A stretch of 64,000 nucleotides of DNA from Methyloversatilis sp. GTDB lineage: Bacteria; Pseudomonadota; Gammaproteobacteria; Burkholderiales; Rhodocyclaceae. The stretch covers positions 88,631-152,630 of the forward strand of contig JAGNYW010000005.1 of assembly GCA_017984755.1 (NCBI GenBank), given 5' to 3'. The notes beneath the pieces are model-generated. The model had not been told where the DNA came from and ran no database searches. It worked only from the letters and a program-made list of their open reading frames with translations. Positions 44,054 through 52,970 of this stretch are shown here, piece after piece; position 1 is the first letter of the stretch, and each line of letters begins with the position of its first letter. Both the position numbers and the translations under genes were made by a program.

Positions 44054-46870
44054 ATGAATCCACTTGCAACGATCGTGCTTCTGCCCCTCGTGGCAGGCAC
44101 CCTTCTCTGTTTTGCCCTCGGCCGCGACAACGCGCCGGCACGACGCACGCTGACCGCACTCGCGGCCGGTGGCGTGACGATCGCTGCCCTCGCGCTGCTG
44201 CTGTCGCTGGCGCCTCAGGTGCTGGCCGGCCAGACGCTGATCGCCCACACCGACTGGGTGCCGTCGCTCGGGCTGTCGATCGGCTGGCGGCTCGACGGGC
44301 TGGCGCTGCTGTTCGCGCTGCTGATCACCGGTATCGGCGTGCTCATCGTGCTGTACGCCCATTTCTATCTCGCCGGCGCCGACCCGGCCGGCAAGTTCTA
44401 CACGCTGCTCATGCTGTTCATGGCGGCCATGCTGGGCGTGGTCATGTCGGACAACATCATGCTGCTGGTCGTTTTCTGGGAGCTGACCAGCGTGTCGTCC
44501 TTCCTGCTGGTCGGCTACTGGGGTCACAAGGAAGAGGCGAGGGCGGGCGCACGCATGGCGCTGGCGATCACAGGTGGCGGCGGACTGGTGATGCTGGCAG
44601 GTTTCGTGCTGCTGGGGCAGGTGGCCGGCACCTATGAGCTGAGCGAAATCCTGACCCGCGGCGACCTGATCAAGGCCGATCCGCTTTACCCTCTGCTGCT
44701 GGTGCTCATCCTGGTCGGCTGCTTCACCAAGAGCGCGCAGGTGCCCTTCCATTTCTGGCTGCCGGAGGCGATGGCTGCGCCGACGCCGGTGTCGGCCTAT
44801 CTGCACTCCGCCACCATGGTGAAGGCCGGCGTATTTTTGCTGGCGCGACTCTATCCGGCGCTCGGCGGCACGGACCTGTTCGAAGGCATTGTCGCCAGTT
44901 TCGGTCTGGCCACCGTTGCCTTCGCGGCATGGGTGGCGATCTTCAAGCACGATCTCAAGGGCCTGCTGGCCTACTCGACGGTCAGCCACCTCGGCTTCAT
45001 CACCTTCCTGATCGGACTCGGTTCGCCCCTGTCGGCGGTGGCCGCAGTATTCCACATCCTGAATCACGCCACCTTCAAGGCGGCATTGTTCATGAGCGCC
45101 GGCATCATCGACCACGAGACCGGCACGCGCGACCTGCGGCGTCTGGGCGGTCTGTACCGGCTGATGCCCTGGACGGCCACCTTCGCGATGACAGCGGCAG
45201 CGGCGATGGCCGGCATTCCGCTCTTCAACGGCTTCCTGTCGAAGGAAATGTTCTTCCACGAGGCGCTGGAATCGACGATTTTCTGGGGCGCCGCCGTGCC
45301 GGTGGTCGCAACCTTCGCCGGCGTGTGTTCGATGGCCTACTCCCTGCGCCTGGTGCACGACACCTTCTTCAATGGCGCGCCGAAGGATCTGCCGCCCGGG
45401 GCGCATCCGCACGACCCGCCTTTCGGCATGCTCGCGCCGGTGGCGCTGCTGGCGGTGCTGTGTGTGGTGGTCGGCGTCTTCCCCGCAGTGACCTACGGAC
45501 CGCTGGTGCATGCCGCGGCAAGCGCTCTGCTCGGAACCGCCCCGCCGGACTATCACCTTGCAATCTGGCATGGCTTCAATGCGCCGCTGCTGATGAGTGC
45601 AATCGCGATCGTGGCGGGTAGCGCTCTGTATTTCACGCTGCAGAAGCGTTTCTCGCTGCATCGCTACACGCCGGGAAGCTTCTCCGGCAAGGCGGCCTTC
45701 ACCTGCCTGATCGACAGTCTGTTCGCATTCGCCGGCAGGCTGACCGCGCGCGTTGAAAACGGCTCGCTGCAGCGCTCGCTCGCGCTGATGGTGGCATTCA
45801 CACTGCTGCTGGCGGTGTCGCCCTTCTGGTCGGCCGATGCGCTGCCCTCTGCCGGCACGCGTTCGCTGATGCCGGCGTCGCCGCTGGCGATCGCCGTGTG
45901 GGCGCTGCTGCTGATCACCGCGACCGTTCTCGTGCTGACCCATCACAACCGTTTTCAGGCGCTGGTGCTGACCGGCGTGGTCGGGCTCGTGACAGCACTG
46001 ACCTTCGTCGCCTTGTCGGCCCCCGACCTGGCCTTGACGCAACTGTCGGTCGAAGTTGTGTCGGCGGTGCTCATGCTGATGGGTCTGGCGCTGCTGCCGC
46101 AACGTACACCCTTCGAGTCGGGCGTACTGCGCCGCAGTCGCGATGCATTGCTTTCGCTGGCGGCCGGGGCGGGGGTGGCAGGGCTGAGCTGGCTCATGCT
46201 CACGCGCGACTTCGATTCGATTTCATGGTTCTTCCTCGACAAGTCGCTGAGCGAAGGCGGTGGCACCAATGTGGTCAACGTGATCCTGGTGGACTTCCGC
46301 GGCTACGACACCTTCGGCGAAATCACCGTGCTGGGCATCGCCGGCATCGGCGTGCTTGCGCTGCTGGATGGCTTCCGCACGCGGCGCCCGGACCTCGACC
46401 CCGACGGTCGCCGCTGGACTTTCGAGGCACAGCCGCTGTTGCTGCGTGTCGCGGCGAGCGTACTCCTTCCGCTGGCGCTGGCGGTATCCGCCTACATTTT
46501 CTGGCGCGGCCACAACCTGCCGGGTGGCGGCTTCATCGCCGGCCTGATCACGGCCGTCGCGCTGGTCATGCAGTACATGGCGCTCGGTCAGGCGCGTGCC
46601 GAAGCACTTCTGCGCGGCGCCGCCGGCAGCCGCTTCACGCGCTGGATCGGCAGCGGCCTGTCCATTGCCGGGCTCACCGGCATCGGCGCCTTCATCTTCG
46701 GACGTCCTTTCCTGACCAGTGCGCACGGCCACCCCGCGCTGCCCGTCCTCGGCGAACTGCCGCTCGCCAGCGCGGCCGCCTTCGATCTCGGCGTCTATAT
46801 CACGGTGGTCGGCGCGACGATGCTGACGCTGTCGGTACTCGGCTCGGCCAGCAAGGAGCATCACGCATGA
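44054..46870 (+). CDS. mrpA: Na+/H+ antiporter subunit MrpA with fused MrpB domain
   Basis: The largest subunit of the Mrp (MnhABCDEFG) secondary antiporter that keeps Na+ and pH balanced. The 938 residues form about 20 membrane helices related to NuoL, with ELTSVSSFLLVGYWGHKEEA and PFHFWLPEAMAAPTPVSAYLHSATMVKAG as signatures. The C-terminal part (about 800-938, FWRGHNLPGGGFIAGLITAVALVMQYMALG) is the MrpB/MnhB domain, fused as in group 2 Mrp operons. The stop overlaps mrpC (ATGA). Confidence 0.95.
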   Translation: MNPLATIVLLPLVAGTLLCFALGRDNAPARRTLTALAAGGVTIAALALLLSLAPQVLAGQTLIAHTDWVPSLGLSIGWRLDGLALLFALLITGIGVLIVLYAHFYLAGADPAGKFYTLLMLFMAAMLGVVMSDNIMLLVVFWELTSVSSFLLVGYWGHKEEARAGARMALAITGGGGLVMLAGFVLLGQVAGTYELSEILTRGDLIKADPLYPLLLVLILVGCFTKSAQVPFHFWLPEAMAAPTPVSAYLHSATMVKAGVFLLARLYPALGGTDLFEGIVASFGLATVAFAAWVAIFKHDLKGLLAYSTVSHLGFITFLIGLGSPLSAVAAVFHILNHATFKAALFMSAGIIDHETGTRDLRRLGGLYRLMPWTATFAMTAAAAMAGIPLFNGFLSKEMFFHEALESTIFWGAAVPVVATFAGVCSMAYSLRLVHDTFFNGAPKDLPPGAHPHDPPFGMLAPVALLAVLCVVVGVFPAVTYGPLVHAAASALLGTAPPDYHLAIWHGFNAPLLMSAIAIVAGSALYFTLQKRFSLHRYTPGSFSGKAAFTCLIDSLFAFAGRLTARVENGSLQRSLALMVAFTLLLAVSPFWSADALPSAGTRSLMPASPLAIAVWALLLITATVLVLTHHNRFQALVLTGVVGLVTALTFVALSAPDLALTQLSVEVVSAVLMLMGLALLPQRTPFESGVLRRSRDALLSLAAGAGVAGLSWLMLTRDFDSISWFFLDKSLSEGGGTNVVNVILVDFRGYDTFGEITVLGIAGIGVLALLDGFRTRRPDLDPDGRRWTFEAQPLLLRVAASVLLPLALAVSAYIFWRGHNLPGGGFIAGLITAVALVMQYMALGQARAEALLRGAAGSRFTRWIGSGLSIAGLTGIGAFIFGRPFLTSAHGHPALPVLGELPLASAAAFDLGVYITVVGATMLTLSVLGSASKEHHA

Positions 46871-47220
46871 GTTTTCTGTCTGCCGTCAGCATGGAATTCC
46901 TGGTGGCCAGCGGCATCGGCTGGGTGACCGCCTGCGGCATCTATCTCATGCTGCGCGGGCGCAGCTTTCCGGTGGTGCTCGGTCTCACGCTGCTGGGCTA
47001 TGCGGTGAACGTGTTCATCTTCGTCATGGGGCGCCTGTGGAGTGCCGCGCCGCCCATCCTCGGGCAGGGCCCGGTGCAGGCCGATCCGCTGCCGCAGGCG
47101 CTGGTGCTCACCGCCATCGTGATCGGTTTCGCCACCACCGGCTTCGTGATCGAGCTGGCGCTGCGCAGCAGGGCCGAATCGGGCACCGATCATGTCGACG
47201 GCCGGGAACCGGGTGCATGA
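46867..47220 (+). CDS. mrpC: Mrp antiporter subunit C
   Basis: 117 residues, NuoK-like, with three membrane helices. GIYLMLRGRSFPVVLGLTLLGYAVNVFIFVMG is the family signature. LPQALVLTAIVIGFATTGFVIELALR at the end is also typical. It overlaps mrpA and mrpD by ATGA at both ends. Confidence 0.94.
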   Translation: MSFLSAVSMEFLVASGIGWVTACGIYLMLRGRSFPVVLGLTLLGYAVNVFIFVMGRLWSAAPPILGQGPVQADPLPQALVLTAIVIGFATTGFVIELALRSRAESGTDHVDGREPGA

Positions 47221-48851
47221 ACGCAAGCCTCATGGACGTGATGATGCAGATCTTCCGGCAGCACCTGGCGGTGCTGCCCGTACTGCTGCCCGCCTTCACG
47301 GCGATGTTGATGCTGCTGATCGGCGACCGCGATTCGCTGCCCCGGCTGCGCCGCATCGCACTGGTGTCGGTCGCACTGGGGCTGCTGTTCGCGCTGAAGC
47401 TCGCCTTCGAAGCCGATACCGGCTCCCTGCGTGTCTACCGGGTGGGAGACTGGCCGGCACCGTTCGGCATCGTGCTGGTGATCGACCGGCTGTCCGCGAT
47501 GATGCTGGTGATGACTCAGGTTGTCGCGCTGCCGGTGCTGTTCTACGCGACCGGTGGCTGGGACAGTCACGGCAGGCATTTTCACGCGCTGTTCCAGTTC
47601 CAGCTCATGGGCCTGAACGGTGCATTCGTCACCGGCGACCTGTTCAACCTGTTCGTGTTCTTCGAAATCCTGCTCATCGCGTCCTACGTGCTGTTGCTGC
47701 ACGGGCAGGGCAGGGAGCGATTCCGCGTCGGCATCCAGTATGTGGCGATCAATCTGGCGGCCTCGGCGTTGTTCCTGATCGGCGTGTCCCTGATCTATGC
47801 GTCGGTCGGGACGCTGAACATGGCTGATCTGGCCCAGCGCGTGCCGCTGGTCACCGGCGACGACGCGGTGATGCTGCGTGCCGCGGCGCTCATCCTGCTG
47901 GTGGTGTTCGGCGTGAAGGCTGCCCTGCTGCCGCTCTACCTGTGGCTGCCGGCAACATACGCAGCCGCCAGTGCGCCGGTGGCCGCGCTGTTTGCGGTGA
48001 TGACCAAGGTCGGCGTCTACAGCATCGTGCGGGTGCACGGTGTCATCTTCGGACAGGACGCCGGGGCTTCGGCACTGACGGTTGAACCGTGGTTGCTGCC
48101 GCTTGCACTCGGTACCAGCACGCTGGCCGTGCTGGGTGTGCTCGCTGCACACACGCTGCCGCGCATGGTCGCCTACATCACGGTGGCGTCGGTCGGCACG
48201 ATACTGGCGGCGTTCGGCTTGTTCAGCCAGTCAGCCTGGTCAGCCGCGCTTTACTACATGGCGCACAGCACGCTCGTGATCGCTGCGTTGTTCCTGTTGG
48301 TCGAGCTGGTGTCGGCTCAGCGCGGCGATGCTGCCGACCGGCTTGAGCCCGGCGCGCCGGTGGCCCAGCCGGCGCTGCTCGGGTTGCTGATGCTGCTGGC
48401 TGCGGCGTCCGCTGCAGGTCTGCCGCCGCTGCCCGGTTTCATCGGCAAGCTGATGGTGCTGCAGGCATCCAGCGGACATCACGCCCAGGCCTGGATCTGG
48501 TCCGTCGTACTCGCAGTCGGTTTCCTCACGCTGATTGCGCTCGCGCGTGCAGGCAGCGTGCTTTTCTGGAGCGTCCGGCCGGAACTGAAAGCCGAGAGCG
48601 GTGGCGCAGGCGCCAGCCCGCGTCTGGTTCTTGCCACGGTGGCACTGCTCGCGGCGGGCGTTGCGATGAGCGTTCTTGCCTCGCCGCTCAAGCGCTACAC
48701 CGACGCGACTGCTGCGCAGCTGGTCGATTTGCGTGCCTATCAGGAAGCAGTTCTGGGCGGGGTGGGCGTGCGCACAACGCAGCCCTATGTGTTTCCGCGT
48801 CCGGCCGGTGACGCCGAATCACAGACTGACGCGGACGAAGGAGGGCGGTGA
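47217..48851 (+). CDS. mrpD: Mrp antiporter subunit D
   Basis: 544 residues with about 14 membrane helices, related to proton-pumping subunits NuoM/NuoN. GIVLVIDRLSAMMLVMTQVVALPVLFYA, the Glu-bearing LFNLFVFFEILLIASYVLLL and KAALLPLYLWLPATYAAASAPVAALFAVMTKVGVYSIVR are family hallmarks; the Glu and Lys are the usual proton-path residues. The start at 47217 overlaps the mrpC stop; the open frame upstream is ignored. The tail past about 500 is hydrophilic. Confidence 0.95.
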   Translation: MNASLMDVMMQIFRQHLAVLPVLLPAFTAMLMLLIGDRDSLPRLRRIALVSVALGLLFALKLAFEADTGSLRVYRVGDWPAPFGIVLVIDRLSAMMLVMTQVVALPVLFYATGGWDSHGRHFHALFQFQLMGLNGAFVTGDLFNLFVFFEILLIASYVLLLHGQGRERFRVGIQYVAINLAASALFLIGVSLIYASVGTLNMADLAQRVPLVTGDDAVMLRAAALILLVVFGVKAALLPLYLWLPATYAAASAPVAALFAVMTKVGVYSIVRVHGVIFGQDAGASALTVEPWLLPLALGTSTLAVLGVLAAHTLPRMVAYITVASVGTILAAFGLFSQSAWSAALYYMAHSTLVIAALFLLVELVSAQRGDAADRLEPGAPVAQPALLGLLMLLAAASAAGLPPLPGFIGKLMVLQASSGHHAQAWIWSVVLAVGFLTLIALARAGSVLFWSVRPELKAESGGAGASPRLVLATVALLAAGVAMSVLASPLKRYTDATAAQLVDLRAYQEAVLGGVGVRTTQPYVFPRPAGDAESQTDADEGGR

Positions 48852-49360
48852 TGACGACGCATGGGCAGGTTCGGCCACAGCGATGGTTCGCGCATCCGGT
48901 GATGTCGGCAATGGTGGCGGCGTGCTGGCTCCTGCTGCAGCAGGCCATCGATCCGGGCAATGTGCTGGCCGCCGTCGTGCTCGGGCTGGTCATTCCGCGT
49001 GTGGCGCATGGGTTCATCGGTTCGAGTGTGCGGCTGCACGCGGTTGCAACCATCGTGCGTCTCACGTTCATCGTGACGTGGGACATCGTGGTGTCGAACG
49101 TGGTGGTCGCAAGACTCGTGCTCAGTACGTCCCGCGTGCCGCAACCGGAGTGGGTACCGGTTCCGCTGGACATCACGCACCCGACCGGCATCGCGCTGTT
49201 TGCATCGATCATCACGATGACACCGGGTACCGTGTCCTGCCTGGTGGATGAAAAACAGCACCGGATTCTCGTGCATGCGCTCGACTGCAGTGATCCGGCC
49301 GGCGCCGCCCGTGACATGAAGGCGCGGTACGAGACGCCGTTGAGGGAGATTTTCGAATGA
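48851..49360 (+). CDS. mrpE: Mrp antiporter subunit E
   Basis: 169 residues. I use the ATG at 48851, which shares one base with the mrpD stop and has GGAGG 6 nt upstream; the GTG just before it is an alternative. Membrane helices near the N-terminus are followed by TFIVTWDIVVSNVVVARLVL and the cytoplasmic ITMTPGTVSCLVDEKQHRILVHALD, both typical of MrpE/MnhE. The stop overlaps the mrpF start. Confidence 0.93.
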   Translation: MTTHGQVRPQRWFAHPVMSAMVAACWLLLQQAIDPGNVLAAVVLGLVIPRVAHGFIGSSVRLHAVATIVRLTFIVTWDIVVSNVVVARLVLSTSRVPQPEWVPVPLDITHPTGIALFASIITMTPGTVSCLVDEKQHRILVHALDCSDPAGAARDMKARYETPLREIFE

Positions 49361-49626
49361 TTGCCATCGCGCTCGATATTTCAGCGACTGCCATCCTGCT
49401 GTCCATCCTGCTGTGCGGAGTCCGCCTGCTGCGGGGACCGGAAGTGACGGATCGCATCCTTGCGCTAGATACGCTCTATATCAATGTCGTTGCGCTTGTC
49501 GTCGTACTGGGGATTCGTCAGCAGACGGCGCTGCTGTTCGAGGCGGCATTGATCATCGCGATGCTCGGTTTCGTGTCGACGGTGGCGCTGGCGCGCTACC
49601 TGACGCGCGGCGACGTGATCGAGTAA
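49357..49626 (+). CDS. mrpF: Mrp antiporter subunit F
   Basis: 89 residues with three membrane helices. RLLRGPEVTDRILALDTLYIN is the conserved MrpF/MnhF segment, and FEAALIIAMLGFVSTVALARYLTRGDVIE closes the protein as in relatives. It starts inside the mrpE stop (ATGA). Confidence 0.94.
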   Translation: MIAIALDISATAILLSILLCGVRLLRGPEVTDRILALDTLYINVVALVVVLGIRQQTALLFEAALIIAMLGFVSTVALARYLTRGDVIE

Positions 49627-49641
49627 GAAAGGCGGATCAAT

Positions 49642-50031
49642 ATGGAAATGACGGAAAACATCCATCCCGTGGTCGAGGCAGTGATTTCGTTGCTGCTGGT
49701 GATCGGTGCGTTCTTCACCGTCGTGGGCGCAGCCGGCATGGTCCGTTTCGGGGATTTTTTCATGCGGCTGCACGCGCCGACCAAGGCAACGACGCTCGGT
49801 GTCGGTGGTGTGCTGCTGGCGAGCATGGGCTACAGCTGGGCATCCGGTGGTTTCGGCATCCACGAACTGCTGATCACGCTTTTCCTGTTCATCACGGCGC
49901 CGGTGTCGGCGAATCTGCTGGCCAAGGCCGCGCTTCATCTGTCGGTGCCGTCGCGGGCCGGGCAGCCGGACCTCGGCGAAGGTAAAGGTGCGGTCGAGCA
50001 ACAGGCGGAGGAAAGCGACGCGTCGATCTGA
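49642..50031 (+). CDS. mrpG: Mrp antiporter subunit G
   Basis: 129 residues with three membrane helices. GAFFTVVGAAGMVRFGDFFMRLHAPTKATTLGVGGVLLAS is highly typical of MrpG/MnhG. A hydrophilic tail from about 105 (AGQPDLGEGKGAVEQQAEE) is longer than in many relatives. Last gene of mrpAB-C-D-E-F-G, 15 nt after mrpF. Confidence 0.94.
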   Translation: MEMTENIHPVVEAVISLLLVIGAFFTVVGAAGMVRFGDFFMRLHAPTKATTLGVGGVLLASMGYSWASGGFGIHELLITLFLFITAPVSANLLAKAALHLSVPSRAGQPDLGEGKGAVEQQAEESDASI

Positions 50032-50108
50032 ATGCCTCGGGATGATGGCGAGGATATCGGTCCCGTGGCTTTTTAGCGTCATGACGCGTCCCAGAGCGCA
50101 AATCCATA

Positions 50109-50136
50109 AGTTCTGAAAATTACTGTTTTCAGAACT
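50109..50136. repeat. 11-bp inverted repeat between convergent genes
   Basis: AGTTCTGAAAA-TTACTG-TTTTCAGAACT is a perfect 11-bp inverted repeat 77 nt after mrpG, in the 214-bp gap before the efflux outer-membrane gene on the other strand. The A/T inner stem makes it a plausible bidirectional transcript end, though no clear T-run follows. An operator role is also possible. Confidence 0.5.
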
Positions 50137-50245
50137 ATAAGATCGGTGCCCGGTGGTGACCACAGCAGCTGACGGCTGCACTCGAAGTCAACGCGAATTG
50201 CACCGATCGACACGCACCGGATCGCTCGCCCCACCCCCGCAACAC

Positions 50246-51748
50246 TTACCTTGTGCGAGCCAGGCTCGGCGATCCGGTTTCAGTGGAAGCCTGACCGGCA
50301 CCGCCACCCATGGCCGTGTACAAGGCGACGCTGTCGAGCAGCCGCTGCGCCTGGGCCGCCGCCACGTCGATGCGGATCTGCTGCGCCTGTTGCTGCGCGA
50401 TCAGCAACTGCAGATAGCTGACCGCGCCCAGCCCATACTGCCGCTCGGTCGACGCCAGCGACGACTGCGCGGCGGCATCCGCGGCAGCGAGCGCAGCAAG
50501 CGTCCTAGCATCGCTGTCCATGGCGCGCAGTCTGTCGGCCACCTCACGCAATGACTCCAGCACGACACTCCGGTAATTGGCCGCTGCAGCATCGAAAGCC
50601 GCCAGAGCCGCCCTCTTTTCGGCGGGCAAGCCTGGCTTGAAAAGCGGCTGCGTGAGCTGCGCAACGAGGCTCCAAACCGCAGAGCCGCCACCGAACAGGC
50701 CTGCAGTGGTCAGCGCCTGGGTACCGAGACTGGCGCTGAGATCGATCTGCGGATAGAGCCTGGCGACTGCCACGCCGTAATCTGCGTTGGCCGCATTCAG
50801 CAGGGCCTCGGCCGCACGGATATCCGGGCGCTGGCGTACCAGTTCGGAGGGCACGACCAGCGGCAGTTCGGCCGGAAGCGTGAATTCCGACAGCGTGAAG
50901 GCCGGGATACCTGCTTCACCCGGCGCACGACCGGCAAGCACTGCCAGCAGATGTTCGGCTTGCAGCAGCTGCTTGCGCAACGCCGGCAGCCCGGCACGCG
51001 TTTGCTCCGCCTGGGCTTTCAGGCTCGACACCTCATCGGGCGAGGCTTGCCCGATGCGCACGCGTTCACGCGCCAGACTGACCTGTTCATCCTGGGCACG
51101 CATGACGCCGGTCGCTGCGTCCAGCTGCGCGGCGAAACTTGCTCGGGTGATCGCGGCAGTCGCAATGTTGCCGACCAGGGTCAGACGCGCAGCACTCAGT
51201 TCGAAGCGCCGGTATTCGGCGCGAGCCTCCTGCGCCTCAAGTGCGCGCCGGTTGCCGCCGGCCAGATCGAGCTCGTAGTGCACGCCCACGCTGGCGTTGT
51301 AGAGACTGAATCGCCTTGGGTCGCTGCTCAGCCCCTGGCTGCTCGGGTTGAACTGAAGGCGCTGTGCGCCCAGCCCTGCATCGATCTGCGGATACTGAGT
51401 CGAGCCGGTCTGTGCCGCGAGAAGCTCCTGCGCCTGCCGCAGATTCGCTCTGACCGCCGCCAGCGTCGGGCTGGTCGTCATGGCTTCGCCGATCAGCCCG
51501 TCGAGCGAGGCAGACCCGAAGGCGCGCCACCATTGCGTGTCGACCGGAAGCCCTTCGATCACGCGCTGCGCTGCCCCGAGGTGCAGTGCGGCAGACGCCG
51601 TTTCCGTGGCGACGGGTTTCGCCGCGTAATGCGTGACGGTGGGCACGGCCGGGCGCTGAAACGCCGGCCCTGCGGCGCACCCCACTATCCACGGACAGGC
51701 CACGACAACCAGGCCGGCGCGCACCCGGTTCCATGCCGGCATCTTCAT
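50246..51748 (-). CDS. NodT/OprM-family outer membrane efflux lipoprotein
   Basis: 500 residues. A lipoprotein signal peptide ends at Cys24 (IVGC). The body shows the duplicated OEP (outer membrane efflux protein) domain, with long helices such as ANLRQAQELLAAQTGSTQYPQIDAGLG and YRSVVLESLREVADRLRAMD. TQWWRAFGSASLDGLIGEAM is typical of NodT proteins. It would form the outer-membrane duct for the ABC exporter upstream. The start overlaps the stop of the DnrO-like gene by 4 nt (ATGA). Confidence 0.93.
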   Translation of the reverse strand: MKMPAWNRVRAGLVVVACPWIVGCAAGPAFQRPAVPTVTHYAAKPVATETASAALHLGAAQRVIEGLPVDTQWWRAFGSASLDGLIGEAMTTSPTLAAVRANLRQAQELLAAQTGSTQYPQIDAGLGAQRLQFNPSSQGLSSDPRRFSLYNASVGVHYELDLAGGNRRALEAQEARAEYRRFELSAARLTLVGNIATAAITRASFAAQLDAATGVMRAQDEQVSLARERVRIGQASPDEVSSLKAQAEQTRAGLPALRKQLLQAEHLLAVLAGRAPGEAGIPAFTLSEFTLPAELPLVVPSELVRQRPDIRAAEALLNAANADYGVAVARLYPQIDLSASLGTQALTTAGLFGGGSAVWSLVAQLTQPLFKPGLPAEKRAALAAFDAAAANYRSVVLESLREVADRLRAMDSDARTLAALAAADAAAQSSLASTERQYGLGAVSYLQLLIAQQQAQQIRIDVAAAQAQRLLDSVALYTAMGGGAGQASTETGSPSLARTR

Positions 51749-52254
51749 CGCTCCGCCCCGACCGGCACCCAGCCGGCATGATCGAAGTAGCGCGGGTAAT
51801 GATCGAGAGCATTCAGCATCACAGCGAGCCCTTCGGTGGCGCCTGCTTCGGTCTTCATCAATGACGCACCGCGGAGCAGATCCCCGATCAGCACATGCAG
51901 CACGGCGTCCGCTCCGGGCGCAAGCCTGCAGTGGGCTATCAGGTCATTGACCCGCCCTTCCACCCCGGCGCCCAGCTGCGCGGCCTGTGCGGCATCGACG
52001 CCGCCGTGCGCGGCCGCGGCTGCAGCTGCCGTCATGTCCCGGATACTCTGCATACCGGTCCGCAGCGCCTCATCCGTGGCCCACTTTCTGCCCTCGTCGA
52101 GCGTCAGCCGGGCGGTATGGTGCGCATGTGACGCGTCCCCGTGGAGTGCATGCGATGCATCACCGTGCAGATGCCAGAAGGCGGCTCCGCCGATGGCGAT
52201 GACGACGAAGGCGATCGCATAGAGCCATTTCTTGATGGCAGATGATTCAGTCAC
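51745..52254 (-). CDS. DnrO-like membrane-anchored His-rich protein
   Basis: 169 residues from the GTG at 52254, which has AGGAG 6 nt before it and overlaps the ATPase gene by 8 nt. One membrane helix (about 11-27) is followed by a His-rich stretch with LHGDASHA repeated in tandem; seven His lie within residues 28-46. The rest (RKWATDEALRTGMQSIRDM ... PGADAVLHVLIGDLLRGASLMK ... YPRYFDHAGW) matches the pattern of proteins annotated DnrO in other proteobacteria, whose role is unknown. The His cluster suggests metal binding. Confidence 0.7.
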   Translation of the reverse strand: MTESSAIKKWLYAIAFVVIAIGGAAFWHLHGDASHALHGDASHAHHTARLTLDEGRKWATDEALRTGMQSIRDMTAAAAAAAHGGVDAAQAAQLGAGVEGRVNDLIAHCRLAPGADAVLHVLIGDLLRGASLMKTEAGATEGLAVMLNALDHYPRYFDHAGWVPVGAER

Positions 52255-52969
52255 GAGGCTCTCCTGGTTGTCTGCCGTGACCCGCTTCCTCATGGGTCAC
52301 GCCGTCACGGATGTGGTAGATGCGTTTGAACGTCGGGATGATCTTTTCGTCGTGCGTGACGACGATGATGGCGGTCTCGTACTTTTGTGCCATGTCGTTG
52401 AGGATGCGGATCACGGTCATCGCGCGCGCCGAATCCAGCGGTGCCGTCGGTTCATCGGCGAGTATCACCGGCGGTCGATTCACCAGACCGCGGGCAATGG
52501 CCACGCGCTGCTGCTCGCCGCCCGACAGTTGCGATGGCATGGCATGCGCGCGATGCTGCACGTCGAGCGCGGTGAGCAATTCCAGCGCCCTCGCGCGCGA
52601 CTTCGCGTTGTCGACGCCGGCGAGCATCGGCAGAAGCGCCACGTTGTCGGTCACGTCGAGAAACGGAATCAGATACGGTGCCTGAAAGACGAAGCCGATC
52701 CTGTCGCGCCGCAAGGCGCGCAGGTCTCGCACTTTCCAGCCCTCGTCGTAGGTCACTTCATCGCCCAGCGTCATGCGGCCGGCGGTCGGATCGATCACGG
52801 CACCCAGACACTTGAGCAGGGTGCTCTTGCCGGAACCGGAAGGCCCGATCAGCCCCACCACTTCACCGGGCGCAACCTGCATGTCCACGCCCTTCAGGGC
52901 ATCGAACGCGGTGTCGCCGGCGCCGTAGCGTTTTCGCAGGCCCTCGATGCGAATACCCCTGCCGCTCAT
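52247..52969 (-). CDS. ABC exporter ATP-binding protein (LolD/MacB/DevA type)
   Basis: 240 residues with Walker [10 protein letters not shown] (about 41-49), signature [15 protein letters not shown] and Walker [32 protein letters not shown] and [17 protein letters not shown] are typical of the lipoprotein/macrolide (type VII) group. It pairs with the FtsX-like permease upstream in the operon (1 nt gap) and the MFP subunit. Confidence 0.94.
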   Translation of the reverse strand: MSGRGIRIEGLRKRYGAGDTAFDALKGVDMQVAPGEVVGLIGPSGSGKSTLLKCLGAVIDPTAGRMTLGDEVTYDEGWKVRDLRALRRDRIGFVFQAPYLIPFLDVTDNVALLPMLAGVDNAKSRARALELLTALDVQHRAHAMPSQLSGGEQQRVAIARGLVNRPPVILADEPTAPLDSARAMTVIRILNDMAQKYETAIIVVTHDEKIIPTFKRIYHIRDGVTHEEAGHGRQPGEPRD

Positions 52970-52970
52970 G

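Noticed and set aside
42527-46102. Very long minus-strand open frame running from the recombinase through the antisense of mrpA
   Set aside because: Only the part below 43795 resembles a protein family; the rest is low-complexity Gln/His/Arg antisense sequence of mrpA, common in high-GC genes.
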